Below, in pieces: positions 10,127 through 18,116 of a stretch of DNA of 64,000 nucleotides. Where the stretch lies: NCBI RefSeq assembly GCF_003254055.1, contig NZ_QKZT01000010.1:1-64000 (forward strand), written 5' to 3'. Source of the DNA: Algoriphagus chordae (GTDB lineage: Bacteria; Bacteroidota; Bacteroidia; Cytophagales; Cyclobacteriaceae). The notes beneath the pieces are model-generated. The model saw only the letters and a program-made list of their open reading frames with translations, searched no databases and was not told where the DNA came from. A program made the translations under genes and the position numbers. Numbering within the stretch: the first letter of the stretch is position 1; each line of letters opens with the position of its first letter.

Positions 10127-10154
10127 AAAAATCCTGAGAAATCAGGATTTTTTT
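10127..10154. terminator. Bidirectional intrinsic terminator between convergent genes
   Basis: A 9-bp perfect stem (10129-10137 with 10142-10150) with a GAAA loop, flanked by A and T runs, lies after the YbjQ-like gene. It overlaps the stop codon of the convergent [2Fe-2S] gene at 10142, so both genes probably end here. Confidence 0.85.
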
Positions 10155-10384
10155 ATTTGTATCAGGACCTTCTCCGCAGTTGTGTTTTTACAAAAATGAT
10201 CACCTACAATCACATTAGGGGCTGTTTTACACATATCCATGCACTTGGTTTTAATGAATTTACAGCTCCCTTTCAAATCAGGTTCAGCTGTCATCCTTTT
10301 CAATTCCTTATATAGATTTTTAGCACCCGCTTTTTTACAATCGGATCCATTACATATAAAGACAAGTTTTCTGCTGTGTTTCAT
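10142..10384 (-). CDS. Thioredoxin-like (2Fe-2S) ferredoxin domain protein
   Basis: An 80-residue protein started at the ATG at 10384, whose A is also the last base of the preceding gene's stop codon (TAATG), a sign of translational coupling. It has the thioredoxin-like [2Fe-2S] ferredoxin pattern: CNGSDC near the N-terminus, then CKFIKTKCMDMC with two further ligand cysteines, followed by the conserved APNVIVG segment, as in the NuoE/HoxE C-terminal half. It is likely a small electron carrier. An extra Cys (HFCKN) lies near the C-terminus. Its partner is unknown; the upstream gene is a DUF819 membrane protein. Confidence 0.85.
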   Translation of the reverse strand: MKHSRKLVFICNGSDCKKAGAKNLYKELKRMTAEPDLKGSCKFIKTKCMDMCKTAPNVIVGDHFCKNTTAEKVLIQIKKS

Positions 10385-11637
10385 TATCCTCCCGAGACTG
10401 CTTGCATCATCAAGCCACAAAGATACGCACCATAGGTGCCCGCGGCATATCCTAATACTGCCAAAAGTACGCCAACTGGGGCAAGTGAGGCATCGAAAGC
10501 TGCCGCCACAATAGGCGCTGAAGCCGCTCCTCCTACATTAGCCTGTGATCCTACCGCTACATAGAAGAACGGCGCTTTGATGAGATAGGCTACGATGAGC
10601 ATGATAATTACATGGAAAAGCATCCATACAATCCCCACAACAAATAAAAGTGGATTGTCGAACACTGCGCCTAGATCCATCTGCATTCCAATCGTAGCGA
10701 TCAATACGTACAACAATACACTTCCTAAACGCGACGCTCCAGCTCCTTCTAACTTCCTCACCTTAGTGAAGGACAGTAACAATCCTGCTGTGGTCGCTAT
10801 AACAACAATCCAAAAGAAAGGTGAATCCAAAGAGAACTGTTTCAAATTGGGATAATTCTCCCCAATAAACGGCGCTACATAATCTGCAATCAAATGAGCG
10901 AATCCTGTCACTCCAAAACCTACTCCCAGAATAATCATCGTATCCGAAAGAGTTGGGATCTTCATGATCCCCTTCCTGAATTCTGCGATTTTATCACGAA
11001 GCTCATAGATTTTGGTGCTATCAGCTTTGAATAACTTATCTATTTTCTCAGGCTTAGCAGCCCAATACAGCAACACAGCCATCCAAAGATTTGCCATCAA
11101 CACATCCACCGCAATCATCTGACTAAACAGGGCTGGACTTGGACCAAACACTTCCAGCATCGCAGTCTGGTTTGCCCCTCCTCCTATCCATGAACCAGCT
11201 ATCGTAGATAGACCTCGCCAAACTTCATCAGGACCAGAACCACCCAAGAGATCAGGAAACAAAGTTCCAACTGTCAACAAAGCCAGCGGCCCTCCTAGCA
11301 TAATCCCTACAGTCCCAGCCAAAAACATGGTAAGCGCCTTGGGGCCTAGTTTCAAAACACCCTTGATGTCGATACTAATCGTAAATAACACCAGGGAAGC
11401 AGGCAGCAAATATCTACTGGCAACTTTATAGAGAGATGAACTTTCTCCTGAGATTAGGCCAAAAGAATTGGCTAAGGCAGGGACAAAATAGCATAGCAAG
11501 ACAGTAGGAACTATACCGTAGAATTTCTTCCAAAAAGGTCTATCGCTGGCTGATGTGAAAAAAATGATTGCCAGAATTGCCATAAGCAATCCAAAAACTA
11601 CCGCATCATTTGTAAGCAAGGGTGTATGTTCTTCCAT
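10384..11637 (-). CDS. DUF819 family membrane protein
   Basis: A 417-residue polytopic membrane protein when started at the ATG at 11637 (MEEHTPLLTNDAVVFG); an earlier ATG at 11670 would add 11 residues. About ten hydrophobic spans are seen, with the family-typical GGGANQTAM in a loop near 155 and an NVGGAASAPIVAAAF re-entrant-like segment near the C-terminus. Two halves with Gly-rich NQ and Asn/Gly segments resemble transporters of the sodium/bile acid or glutamate/sodium type, but the DUF819 substrate is unknown. It shares one base with the downstream [2Fe-2S] gene, an unexpected pairing. Confidence 0.88.
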   Translation of the reverse strand: MEEHTPLLTNDAVVFGLLMAILAIIFFTSASDRPFWKKFYGIVPTVLLCYFVPALANSFGLISGESSSLYKVASRYLLPASLVLFTISIDIKGVLKLGPKALTMFLAGTVGIMLGGPLALLTVGTLFPDLLGGSGPDEVWRGLSTIAGSWIGGGANQTAMLEVFGPSPALFSQMIAVDVLMANLWMAVLLYWAAKPEKIDKLFKADSTKIYELRDKIAEFRKGIMKIPTLSDTMIILGVGFGVTGFAHLIADYVAPFIGENYPNLKQFSLDSPFFWIVVIATTAGLLLSFTKVRKLEGAGASRLGSVLLYVLIATIGMQMDLGAVFDNPLLFVVGIVWMLFHVIIMLIVAYLIKAPFFYVAVGSQANVGGAASAPIVAAAFDASLAPVGVLLAVLGYAAGTYGAYLCGLMMQAVSGG

Positions 11638-11693
11638 TATATCTAAGCTAGTCGACTGCAACAATACCAACTATTGGCCAAAAAGCCCAAAGT

Positions 11694-12332
11694 CTATGCT
11701 TTTCCATTTTCAAGTATTTGAAGCAATTCACTCAAAATCATCGCTGTGGCTCCCCAGACCATTTCTTTTTCCACTTCAAAATAGGGCGTATCCAGACGGA
11801 AGTTATTGCTGAACTCTAAGACCTTTTGCTTACGAAACGCAGGTTCATAGAGCGTACTTACAGCAGCTTGGATTATTCTAGCGACTTCCTTCTCTTCGGG
11901 AACAAAATCAGGGATAACATCAGAATATCCCAAAATAGGACTCACCAAAAAATTGCTGGTAGGAATAAATAGATCACTCATTCTGCCAATCAAATTAACT
12001 TGCTCTGGCAGAACTCCTACTTCTTCCCAAGCTTCCCGAAGTGCAGTTTCCTCTTCATTAGCATCTTCTGCTTCCTTTTTTCCCCCTGGAAAAGCTATCT
12101 GTCCACTATGTACTCCTGAATAAACTGGTCTTTTGATTAGCGGGAAAAATGCTTTGTTTTCAAAGGGATAAAGCAATATTAAAACGGAACCCTTCCGGTG
12201 ATCAGCTGGAAGTTTGGGATCAAACCTTCTTTTATCTACTGGATTAGGTGACATAGAAAGTTGCGCTTCTTTGCCAGGCAATGGATACTTCATCCCTTTT
12301 TCCAACAAATTCAAAACGCTAACAAAATCCAT
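11694..12332 (-). CDS. NUDIX hydrolase, CoA pyrophosphatase type
   Basis: A 212-residue NUDIX protein. The motif starts GGKKEAEDANEEETALREAW and runs on EEVGV, giving the G-x5-E-x7-REUxEExGU signature that binds the divalent metal. It is preceded by HSGQIAFPGGK, which together with LIKRPVYSGVHSG is typical of the YeaB/NudL-like CoA diphosphatase group. Such enzymes cleave CoA and its derivatives to 4-phosphopantetheine forms and 3,5-ADP. One base separates it from the upstream lipoprotein gene, so they form an operon. Substrate assignment is by motif context only. Confidence 0.9.
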   Translation of the reverse strand: MDFVSVLNLLEKGMKYPLPGKEAQLSMSPNPVDKRRFDPKLPADHRKGSVLILLYPFENKAFFPLIKRPVYSGVHSGQIAFPGGKKEAEDANEEETALREAWEEVGVLPEQVNLIGRMSDLFIPTSNFLVSPILGYSDVIPDFVPEEKEVARIIQAAVSTLYEPAFRKQKVLEFSNNFRLDTPYFEVEKEMVWGATAMILSELLQILENGKA

Positions 12333-12333
12333 T

Positions 12334-13017
12334 TTAACCCAAATCTATCTGTTTGATTTTAGTATTGATGTAAGACTGTGGTTCGTAGGATTCTGAAGCT
12401 TTATCCATCTGAAATTGCTTCAAAATATGCGTATCGACATTAATTAGCCAAACCATTGGCCTATATCCCGTCAAATCCTGAAAAAAACCAAAAACCATAA
12501 ATTCGTTCTCATTCAACCACAATCCATCTTCAAACAGACCCGATGGCCCCATCATCAATAAGCGTTCTTTCATACCATCTTGCCTGTACCAGACCACTTC
12601 CGCGTCAGGGTTCAAAAATGGTCTATCAATTGCATCTTGGGCTTCTACCTTATAACTATAGATATCCATGGTGCCATTTCCAGTAGGATGAGGAAACTGA
12701 TAAGGGTAAAGTGGATCTCCTTTGAGAATAGGATTCTTCTCAGGCATTTCCATAGGATCTATGGTATCCGTCATCATAAAATCAAATTGGCTAGCATCAA
12801 ACCTCCCCAACTCCGTACTCCAGTGACTATGCCACTTCTTGTTTTGGGCGAATGCCAGGTCTATCTGTGCTCTATTACGGTTTATTTCTTCTTCATCCAC
12901 CGAAACGTTTTCTATCCGCTCATTCACCTGCTTTTCCTTGTTTTCACAGGCAAAAAATGACAAAAAAGCAATGCCGGTAATCGTCAAATAACTAAATGTA
13001 CGTTTCGATCTCCTCAT
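12334..13017 (-). CDS. Lipoprotein of unknown function
   Basis: A 227-residue protein with a lipoprotein signal peptide: a positively charged start (MRRSKRTFSYL), a hydrophobic core and the lipobox FFAC with Cys24. The mature part is Asp/Glu-rich at its start and then shows Trp/Tyr-rich strands, with a repeated theme of numeric-output style segments (EVVWYRQDGMKERLLMMGPS, LNENEFMVFGF). I do not recognise a domain. It is the first gene of the lipoprotein-NUDIX-DUF819-[2Fe-2S] cluster and is preceded at 13072-13092 by a terminator-like hairpin on the same strand. Confidence 0.75.
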   Translation of the reverse strand: MRRSKRTFSYLTITGIAFLSFFACENKEKQVNERIENVSVDEEEINRNRAQIDLAFAQNKKWHSHWSTELGRFDASQFDFMMTDTIDPMEMPEKNPILKGDPLYPYQFPHPTGNGTMDIYSYKVEAQDAIDRPFLNPDAEVVWYRQDGMKERLLMMGPSGLFEDGLWLNENEFMVFGFFQDLTGYRPMVWLINVDTHILKQFQMDKASESYEPQSYINTKIKQIDLG

Positions 13018-13333
13018 GGAAGTTTTAATTGAGAAGGTTAAGCTAAGTCAGGACGACTTAAAAACAAAAAAGGTTGGGACATTGACCCAACCTTTTCCTG
13101 CTCTCAAACCTATTAAACCTATTGTAGATATTCGTTTTATGAATACCTCCGAAAATTATAAAATGTTTTCATATACTCCAAACAATCGATTGCGAAAGAT
13201 TTTCGAAATTTTATTTTCCCAAAGATTTCCAGCTATAAAGCGCTAAAAATCAATGAAATTATATCTTAGCAAATGCCAAAAATATTTTTCAATAAATTTT
13301 AGCTTTTTCCTCAGTCTGATCCCATAAACTTAT
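13018..13333. other. Intergenic region between divergent lipoprotein and aceK genes
   Basis: About 316 bases. It holds the hairpin at 13072-13092 and, on the minus strand, an 11-codon open frame at 13137-13172 (MKTFYNFRRYS) rich in Phe and Tyr ahead of the hairpin. The plus-strand frame at 13016-13246 has no recognisable content. The remainder is AT-rich and should hold the promoters of both divergent genes, but I found no full TAnnTTTG match. Confidence 0.5.
13065..13092 (-). terminator. Leader terminator/attenuator-like hairpin
   Basis: A 7-bp perfect stem (13072-13078 with 13086-13092) closes a 7-base loop. On the minus strand it is followed by TTTTTTGTTTTT, a good intrinsic terminator, whereas on the plus strand only four Ts follow. 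It lies about 50 bases before the lipoprotein start codon and no annotated minus-strand gene lies upstream of it, so it may attenuate the lipoprotein operon or end a short RNA. Confidence 0.6.
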
Positions 13334-15061
13334 ATGTACTCAACACTTTCTAAACAACTCGCTAAAAAAATCGAAACTGGCTTTATCACCTACATGGAGC
13401 TTTTCAATACTTACACGAGATTGGCTCCCAAATATTTTAGCGAAAAGGCATGGCATGCTACTCATCTCAACAATAAGCAGAGACTCCGACTTTATAAGGA
13501 TCTGCTTTTCCCCCTTGCAAAAGAATGTACAGAAATGCTGGAGGACAAAGCTGCCGATTCCGACAGTTGGATGCAGGTGAAATCTGAATATCATATCCTT
13601 ATAGCCAATAGACCAGATCTAGAACTTGCAGAGACATTTTTCAATTCAGTGATCAGAAAGGTTTATCCCAAATTGACAATCGATGAGGACTTAATGTTTG
13701 TCATGGAAGGCTTTGATTCTTGTACCGTCAGGGAGTCGGAAGAACTCCTTAGAACCTACCCTTCTTTCCTTGGTTTGGAAAAAAACGTTCGTCAAATCCT
13801 AGATGATTTTGATTTTGGCGCTCCTTTTATGGACAAAGAGCAGGATATCAAATTTCTGATCGCAAGTGTAAAAAAGGTAATTCTTACCAGATACCGAGTT
13901 GCACCTGAAACGAAAACTCAGATTTTGAAATCAGTTTTCTATCGAAACAAAGCAGCATACTTAATAGGCAGGACATTTTTAGGACATAAATGGATGCCTT
14001 TTATTATTCCAGTGCTTCATGGAGAAAAGGGTGTATTCGTAGACACGCTTATTTTTGATCCTAATCTGATGAGCAGCATGTTTAGCTTTACACGATCATA
14101 TTTTATGGTCGAAGCTGAGGTTCCTTCCCAAGTCGTTGGCTTTCTCCTCTCGGTCATTCCACACAAGAAAATCCACGAACTTTACAATGCTATCGGCTTC
14201 AATAAGCATGGCAAAACACTTTTCTATAGAGATTTCCTCCATCACATGGATGCTAGCGAAGATCAATTCGAAGTGGCTGCAGGGATTAAAGGAATGGTGA
14301 TGACTGTATTCACCTTGCCTTCATTGAATATCGTATTCAAACTGATCAAGGATCATTTTGAGCCTCCAAAAACCATGACTAGGCAAGAAGTTCGTAGCAA
14401 GTACAAACTCGTTTCTCTACATGATCGCGTGGGAAGAATGGCGGACACGCATGAGTTTGAATACTTCAAAATCCCAATAGGACGAATAAGTCCCGACCTG
14501 ATGATAGAGTTGCGTAAGACTACCAATTCACTTTTGAAGGTTACCGATACTCATCTAATCATCAAACACCTATATACAGAGAGGAGAATGGAGCCTCTAA
14601 ATATATTCTTGGAGCACTGCAGCACTGAAGAAGGTATGAAAGCTACTGAAGACTATGGCAGAGCTATCTTACAACTAGCACAGGCCAATATTTTCCCAGG
14701 TGATATGATGACCAAAAACTTCGGTCTTACACGTCAAAAGCGCGTGATTTTCTATGATTACGATGAGATCGAGTTTTTGACTGATATGAATTTCCGTGTC
14801 AAACCGAAAGCAGAAACCTACGAGCAGATCTATGCACCAGAACCTTGGTATTCTATAGCAAAAAATGACGTGTTCCCAGAAGACTTCAAGCGCTGGATGA
14901 TTGGAAGAAAGGACATCAAAGAGCACTTTCTGTCCTATCATCAAGATCTTTTTGATCCGAATTATTGGCAGGGAATCCAACATAGAATTACCACTGGAGA
15001 GCTAATTCATGCTTTCCCCTATCCTGATGAGATTAGATTTCGACCACAAGAGAAAATTTAA
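13334..15061 (+). CDS. aceK: Isocitrate dehydrogenase kinase/phosphatase
   Basis: A 575-residue AceK. It phosphorylates and dephosphorylates isocitrate dehydrogenase, deciding between the TCA cycle and the glyoxylate bypass. Family marks are the ATP-site segment LHDRVGRMADTHEFEYF (near 355), the LPSLNIVFKLIKDHF segment before it, and the catalytic region NIFPGDMMTKNFGLTR followed by RVIFYDYDEIEFLTD (near 455-490). The length matches the enterobacterial protein. No aceA or aceB is present in the window, so it is not in the classical operon. It stands alone between a divergent lipoprotein gene and a convergent TIGR02757 gene. Confidence 0.96.
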   Translation: MYSTLSKQLAKKIETGFITYMELFNTYTRLAPKYFSEKAWHATHLNNKQRLRLYKDLLFPLAKECTEMLEDKAADSDSWMQVKSEYHILIANRPDLELAETFFNSVIRKVYPKLTIDEDLMFVMEGFDSCTVRESEELLRTYPSFLGLEKNVRQILDDFDFGAPFMDKEQDIKFLIASVKKVILTRYRVAPETKTQILKSVFYRNKAAYLIGRTFLGHKWMPFIIPVLHGEKGVFVDTLIFDPNLMSSMFSFTRSYFMVEAEVPSQVVGFLLSVIPHKKIHELYNAIGFNKHGKTLFYRDFLHHMDASEDQFEVAAGIKGMVMTVFTLPSLNIVFKLIKDHFEPPKTMTRQEVRSKYKLVSLHDRVGRMADTHEFEYFKIPIGRISPDLMIELRKTTNSLLKVTDTHLIIKHLYTERRMEPLNIFLEHCSTEEGMKATEDYGRAILQLAQANIFPGDMMTKNFGLTRQKRVIFYDYDEIEFLTDMNFRVKPKAETYEQIYAPEPWYSIAKNDVFPEDFKRWMIGRKDIKEHFLSYHQDLFDPNYWQGIQHRITTGELIHAFPYPDEIRFRPQEKI

Positions 15062-15071
15062 ACTAAACTCC

Positions 15072-15842
15072 TTAAAACTTCTCTTCTACTCCTAATCCAA
15101 AAAGTGCAAAGTCATATTTAACCGGATCCGCAGGATCAAACTCACGAAGTTTCTGTGTCAGCTCCAGTGCGGTCAACCAGTCCGTTTGTTTTCGGCTGAT
15201 CAACCCCAACTTCCTCCCTACTCGATCCACATGCAAGTCACATGGACAAATCAGTTGGGAAGGCGAGATATTTTTCCAAAGCCCGAAATCAACTCCCTTA
15301 TCATCGTCCCTCACCATCCAGCGCAGGTACATATTGATACGCTTGCAGGCTGATTTCCGGCTTGGCGTGGCAATATGTTTTCGAGTACGTGCTGGGGAGT
15401 CTGGTATAGAAAAGAAGTATTCCTGGAATTTTGTCAAGATAGTCTGCATGGCATCTATCTCGCCCGTTTGCCCAAGCAAAAAAGCTTCCTCTAGAGAATC
15501 GTGCTTTGCATAAAACCAGCTCAAAAAATGGATAAAATAGAGCGTATCCACGTCATTGAAGGTTCTGTGCTTAAAGTTCAGAAATGGTTTCAGATCATCT
15601 TCTTGATGATTCAGTATAAAATCATGCGGAGAATTATCCATCATCTGAAATAATTCCAGGCACTTATTGATTATCGTTTTGCGCTGTCCCCAAGCCAAAA
15701 TAGCAGCAAAGAAGCCCGAAATCTCTATATCTTCTTTCTTAGAAAAGCTATGCGGAATAGAAATAGGATCAAGACTAATAAAACCGGGGCGATTGTATTG
15801 TTCTACTTTCTCGTCCAGAAATTCCTTGAGATTATGCATCAA
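15072..15842 (-). CDS. TIGR02757 (DUF2400) family protein
   Basis: A 256-residue protein of the DUF2400/TIGR02757 family. Recognisable segments are DPISIPHSFSKKEDIEISGF, FFAAILAWGQRKTII, FKHRTFNDVDTLYF, KRINMYLRWMVRDDDKGVDF and DLHVDRVGRKLGL near the C-terminus, which resembles helix-hairpin/DNA-glycosylase-like folds. Its biochemical function is unknown. The ATG overlaps the end of the upstream gene by 4 bases (ATGA), so the two are co-translated. It converges on aceK with only 10 bases between stops. Confidence 0.88.
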   Translation of the reverse strand: MMHNLKEFLDEKVEQYNRPGFISLDPISIPHSFSKKEDIEISGFFAAILAWGQRKTIINKCLELFQMMDNSPHDFILNHQEDDLKPFLNFKHRTFNDVDTLYFIHFLSWFYAKHDSLEEAFLLGQTGEIDAMQTILTKFQEYFFSIPDSPARTRKHIATPSRKSACKRINMYLRWMVRDDDKGVDFGLWKNISPSQLICPCDLHVDRVGRKLGLISRKQTDWLTALELTQKLREFDPADPVKYDFALFGLGVEEKF

Positions 15843-16393
15843 AGGGCAACTTTTACTTCTCCGCCTTGAGTACCATCAAACCACTTAAAGCACAACTCAT
15901 TCTCAACCTTTTCAGACACATGCCAATCAAAGCACTTGATATTCGTAAGCGAGCGCAGTGAATCTTCATCTGGATCGTACAAGCAAATATCAAAATCCGG
16001 CAAATCTTTGGAATCTGTACTGTTCCACTTTTCTAATAAATATCCTTCTTCGAGCACACGGACCTTTTTTCCAAAAACAAAATCAGAAAGAATTGAAGGC
16101 ACGCCATCTTTTCTCCTTACCTTAAACCCAGAAGGTCCAAACACAATCTGCTTGATCAATTTGGCTTCCAGCAAATCTCCAGAAAAAGGCAAATCTTCCC
16201 ATTCAGACTCCTTCAAAACCACTTTTTTACCCTCAGGGCGAAGTCTATTCAGGAATCTGGAAAGCAGTGAAAAAACATAAGTCACCCCAATAAACAGCAA
16301 ACCGAAGCTGGCCAAAATCGGGTAAGAAATAATAAAAATCAGATTCCAAATGAATCGGAAAATGTGGTGGAATATGAGTTGGACTTTGTTCAT
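15839..16393 (-). CDS. Hypothetical membrane-anchored protein
   Basis: A 184-residue protein with one long hydrophobic N-terminal region (about 12-45, two adjacent spans) followed by a basic patch (SRFLNRLRPEGKK) and a soluble domain of about 130 residues rich in Trp, Asp and Glu (KESEWEDLPFSG, DFDICLYDPDEDSLRS). No family is recognised. It overlaps the TIGR02757 gene by 4 bases. A role linked to that protein is inferred from the overlap only. Confidence 0.7.
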   Translation of the reverse strand: MNKVQLIFHHIFRFIWNLIFIISYPILASFGLLFIGVTYVFSLLSRFLNRLRPEGKKVVLKESEWEDLPFSGDLLEAKLIKQIVFGPSGFKVRRKDGVPSILSDFVFGKKVRVLEEGYLLEKWNSTDSKDLPDFDICLYDPDEDSLRSLTNIKCFDWHVSEKVENELCFKWFDGTQGGEVKVAL

Positions 16394-16480
16394 AGCTCGT
16401 ATGCAAAATTAGCGCTGGCTTTGCAGAAACCAAAATTCTCTCTTAAAACCTAAGGAGAATACTATAGGTTCAAAACGAAC

Positions 16481-16506
16481 GAAGACCGCCAAATCTGACG
16501 GTCTTC
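16481..16506 (-). terminator. Terminator-like hairpin after the LysM gene
   Basis: An 8-bp perfect stem (16481-16488 with 16499-16506) with a 10-base loop follows the stop of the minus-strand LysM gene by about 70 bases. The minus-strand tail (GTTCGTTTTG) is only moderately T-rich, so the call is less certain than others in the window. Confidence 0.5.
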
Positions 16507-16578
16507 TAATTATAATTATGTTGGGAACATTATAGACTTTCATTTGAAAGCCACTACAGTCTACTGTTTCCCAGCTTC

Positions 16579-17751
16579 CTAATACATTACTTCTACAGGG
16601 AATCTACCATTCACAGCTTTCAGCTGATCAAATGCTGCCTGAGAAAGCTTGATGATTAATTTGCTATTGTCTCCAGTTTCAGGCAGCGTACCAACTACTC
16701 TTGCGAAAATCGTTACATCATTCTCCTCATTTTTCACTCGCATGATCGTTCCTACTGGCGCTGTTCTGTGAAGCACTAAATATTTTTTGTGTCCACCTGT
16801 ACCTTCGATCAACTCCGCTTGCCCAGTTTCTTTAATATTTTTGAAACCACCAGAAGTAGCTGCATCAGCAGGCTCTACCATCATTTCATCAACACTAGAA
16901 ACAACTCTCGGCGTGCCAATCACAGGTACTGTTGATTCCTGCATTGCTCCGCGACCTACTTTCAAAACCTGACCGTCTTGAAGATTATTGGAAGTCAAGG
17001 CATTCCAAGTTATCAAATCTTCTACGCGGGCTGAATACTGACTTGCAATAGAGAAAAGGGTCTCTCCAGCTTGTACTGTATGTGATCTCCACTCTCCAGG
17101 CACCATCGGCTTGCTAGTTTCAGCGATTACCTCAGGAGCCTCTGTTATGATCGCTTCAGGTTTTGGTGAAGATTCTATTTTTTCTTGTTCTTTAACAGCA
17201 TCTTCCGCTTTCTTTGCCTCTTTAGCTTTAGCTCTAGTCTCAGATTTGGTCTCAACCGTAGTCGTAGCCACTGCCACAACTGGTGCTGGTTCTTTCTCCA
17301 CGGCTATAGGAACAGCTGGCTCAATGATCAGCGACTGACCCACACTGAGGTCATTTCCTTTCAAACCATTGTCTTTCATCACAGATTCAACCGTAACGCC
17401 ATACTTTTTGGAAATTGAGAAAAGCGTCTCACCAGGAACTACATTATGTAAAACTGACCCTGCAGGAATCTCCGCCATAGATATATAAGGAACCTTAATC
17501 GTCTGGCCGATTTTCAAGCCTCCTTTCAACACTGGATTAGCGTTAACTATGTCACTTACAGGTGAGTTATATCTACGTGAAATCCCAAAAAGAGTCTCCT
17601 TTGGATCCACTTCATGCAAAATAAATGATTTGTCTCCAATGCGCTCAACCCCTACTGAATCTACCGAAGTAAGCTCAGAAGCCATTGATAAGGAGGAGGA
17701 AAGAGAAAAAACGAGAAGAAAGGACCAGAAAAACTGTGATCTATTGCTCAT
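16579..17751 (-). CDS. LysM-domain cell-wall protein with RlpA-like C-terminus
   Basis: A 390-residue exported protein started at the ATG at 17751, which begins with a signal peptide (MSNRSQFFWSFLLVFSLSSS); an upstream ATG would add 23 residues with a second hydrophobic stretch. Three LysM domains bind peptidoglycan: about 44-88 (KETLFGISRRYNSPVSDIV), 102-144 (GETLFSISKKYGVTVESVM) and 224-266 (GETLFSIASQYSARVEDLI). A low-complexity Lys/Ala/Glu/Pro linker lies between the second and third. The last 70 residues (APVGTIMRVKNEENDVTIFA, VVGTLPETGDNSKLIIKLS) look like a double-psi beta-barrel as in RlpA. It probably acts in the envelope during wall remodelling; catalysis cannot be shown. Confidence 0.88.
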   Translation of the reverse strand: MSNRSQFFWSFLLVFSLSSSLSMASELTSVDSVGVERIGDKSFILHEVDPKETLFGISRRYNSPVSDIVNANPVLKGGLKIGQTIKVPYISMAEIPAGSVLHNVVPGETLFSISKKYGVTVESVMKDNGLKGNDLSVGQSLIIEPAVPIAVEKEPAPVVAVATTTVETKSETRAKAKEAKKAEDAVKEQEKIESSPKPEAIITEAPEVIAETSKPMVPGEWRSHTVQAGETLFSIASQYSARVEDLITWNALTSNNLQDGQVLKVGRGAMQESTVPVIGTPRVVSSVDEMMVEPADAATSGGFKNIKETGQAELIEGTGGHKKYLVLHRTAPVGTIMRVKNEENDVTIFARVVGTLPETGDNSKLIIKLSQAAFDQLKAVNGRFPVEVMY

Positions 17752-18116
17752 AGGGTTGTGCTGAGTTGGGAGTAAACGAATTAGAATTACAAGATTAATT
17801 GCCAAAGTCAAGAGGCGCAAGAATTATGCTAGAAATCGAGTCTGTCTGCCACAGACAGGCATGAAACAAGCGACACTAAGATAATAGGGATGATTATATA
17901 TCCTGCGAGATTCCATGTGGCTTTTTAAAGAAAATCACAAACACATGAATAGAAATGGCGAATCATCATTTGGTATTGGCTGCAAAGATCGGAGAATAGT
18001 CCAAGAATCGGAATTTATATGAAGATATTCCATCAACAAATCTCAGCTATTTGAATAAAAGAATCAGTTTTTATGTGTATTTCGTATCTTTTATCTCTCG
18101 TACACGCATTCCAAAA
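17752..18116. other. Divergent intergenic region between LysM and NfeD genes
   Basis: About 365 bases with no convincing gene. It holds a small inverted repeat at 17842-17858 and the divergent promoters. A minus-strand TTTG at about 17807-17810, 19 bases ahead of TAATTCGT, is a weak candidate for the LysM promoter. On the plus strand a longer in-frame NfeD start at 18051 is possible but would put 22 basic residues before the signal peptide. Confidence 0.5.
17842..17858. repeat. Small inverted repeat CTGTCTG-CCA-CAGACAG
   Basis: A perfect 7-bp inverted repeat with a 3-base loop in the LysM/NfeD intergenic region. It resembles short palindromes scattered between genes in many Bacteroidota. No second copy was noticed in this window, so a dispersed-repeat identity is inference. 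Confidence 0.4.

Noticed and set aside
13016-13246. 76-codon plus-strand frame
   Set aside because: It runs across the terminator-like hairpin and starts on the opposite strand of the lipoprotein's start codon; no family, no promoter, no coding signature.
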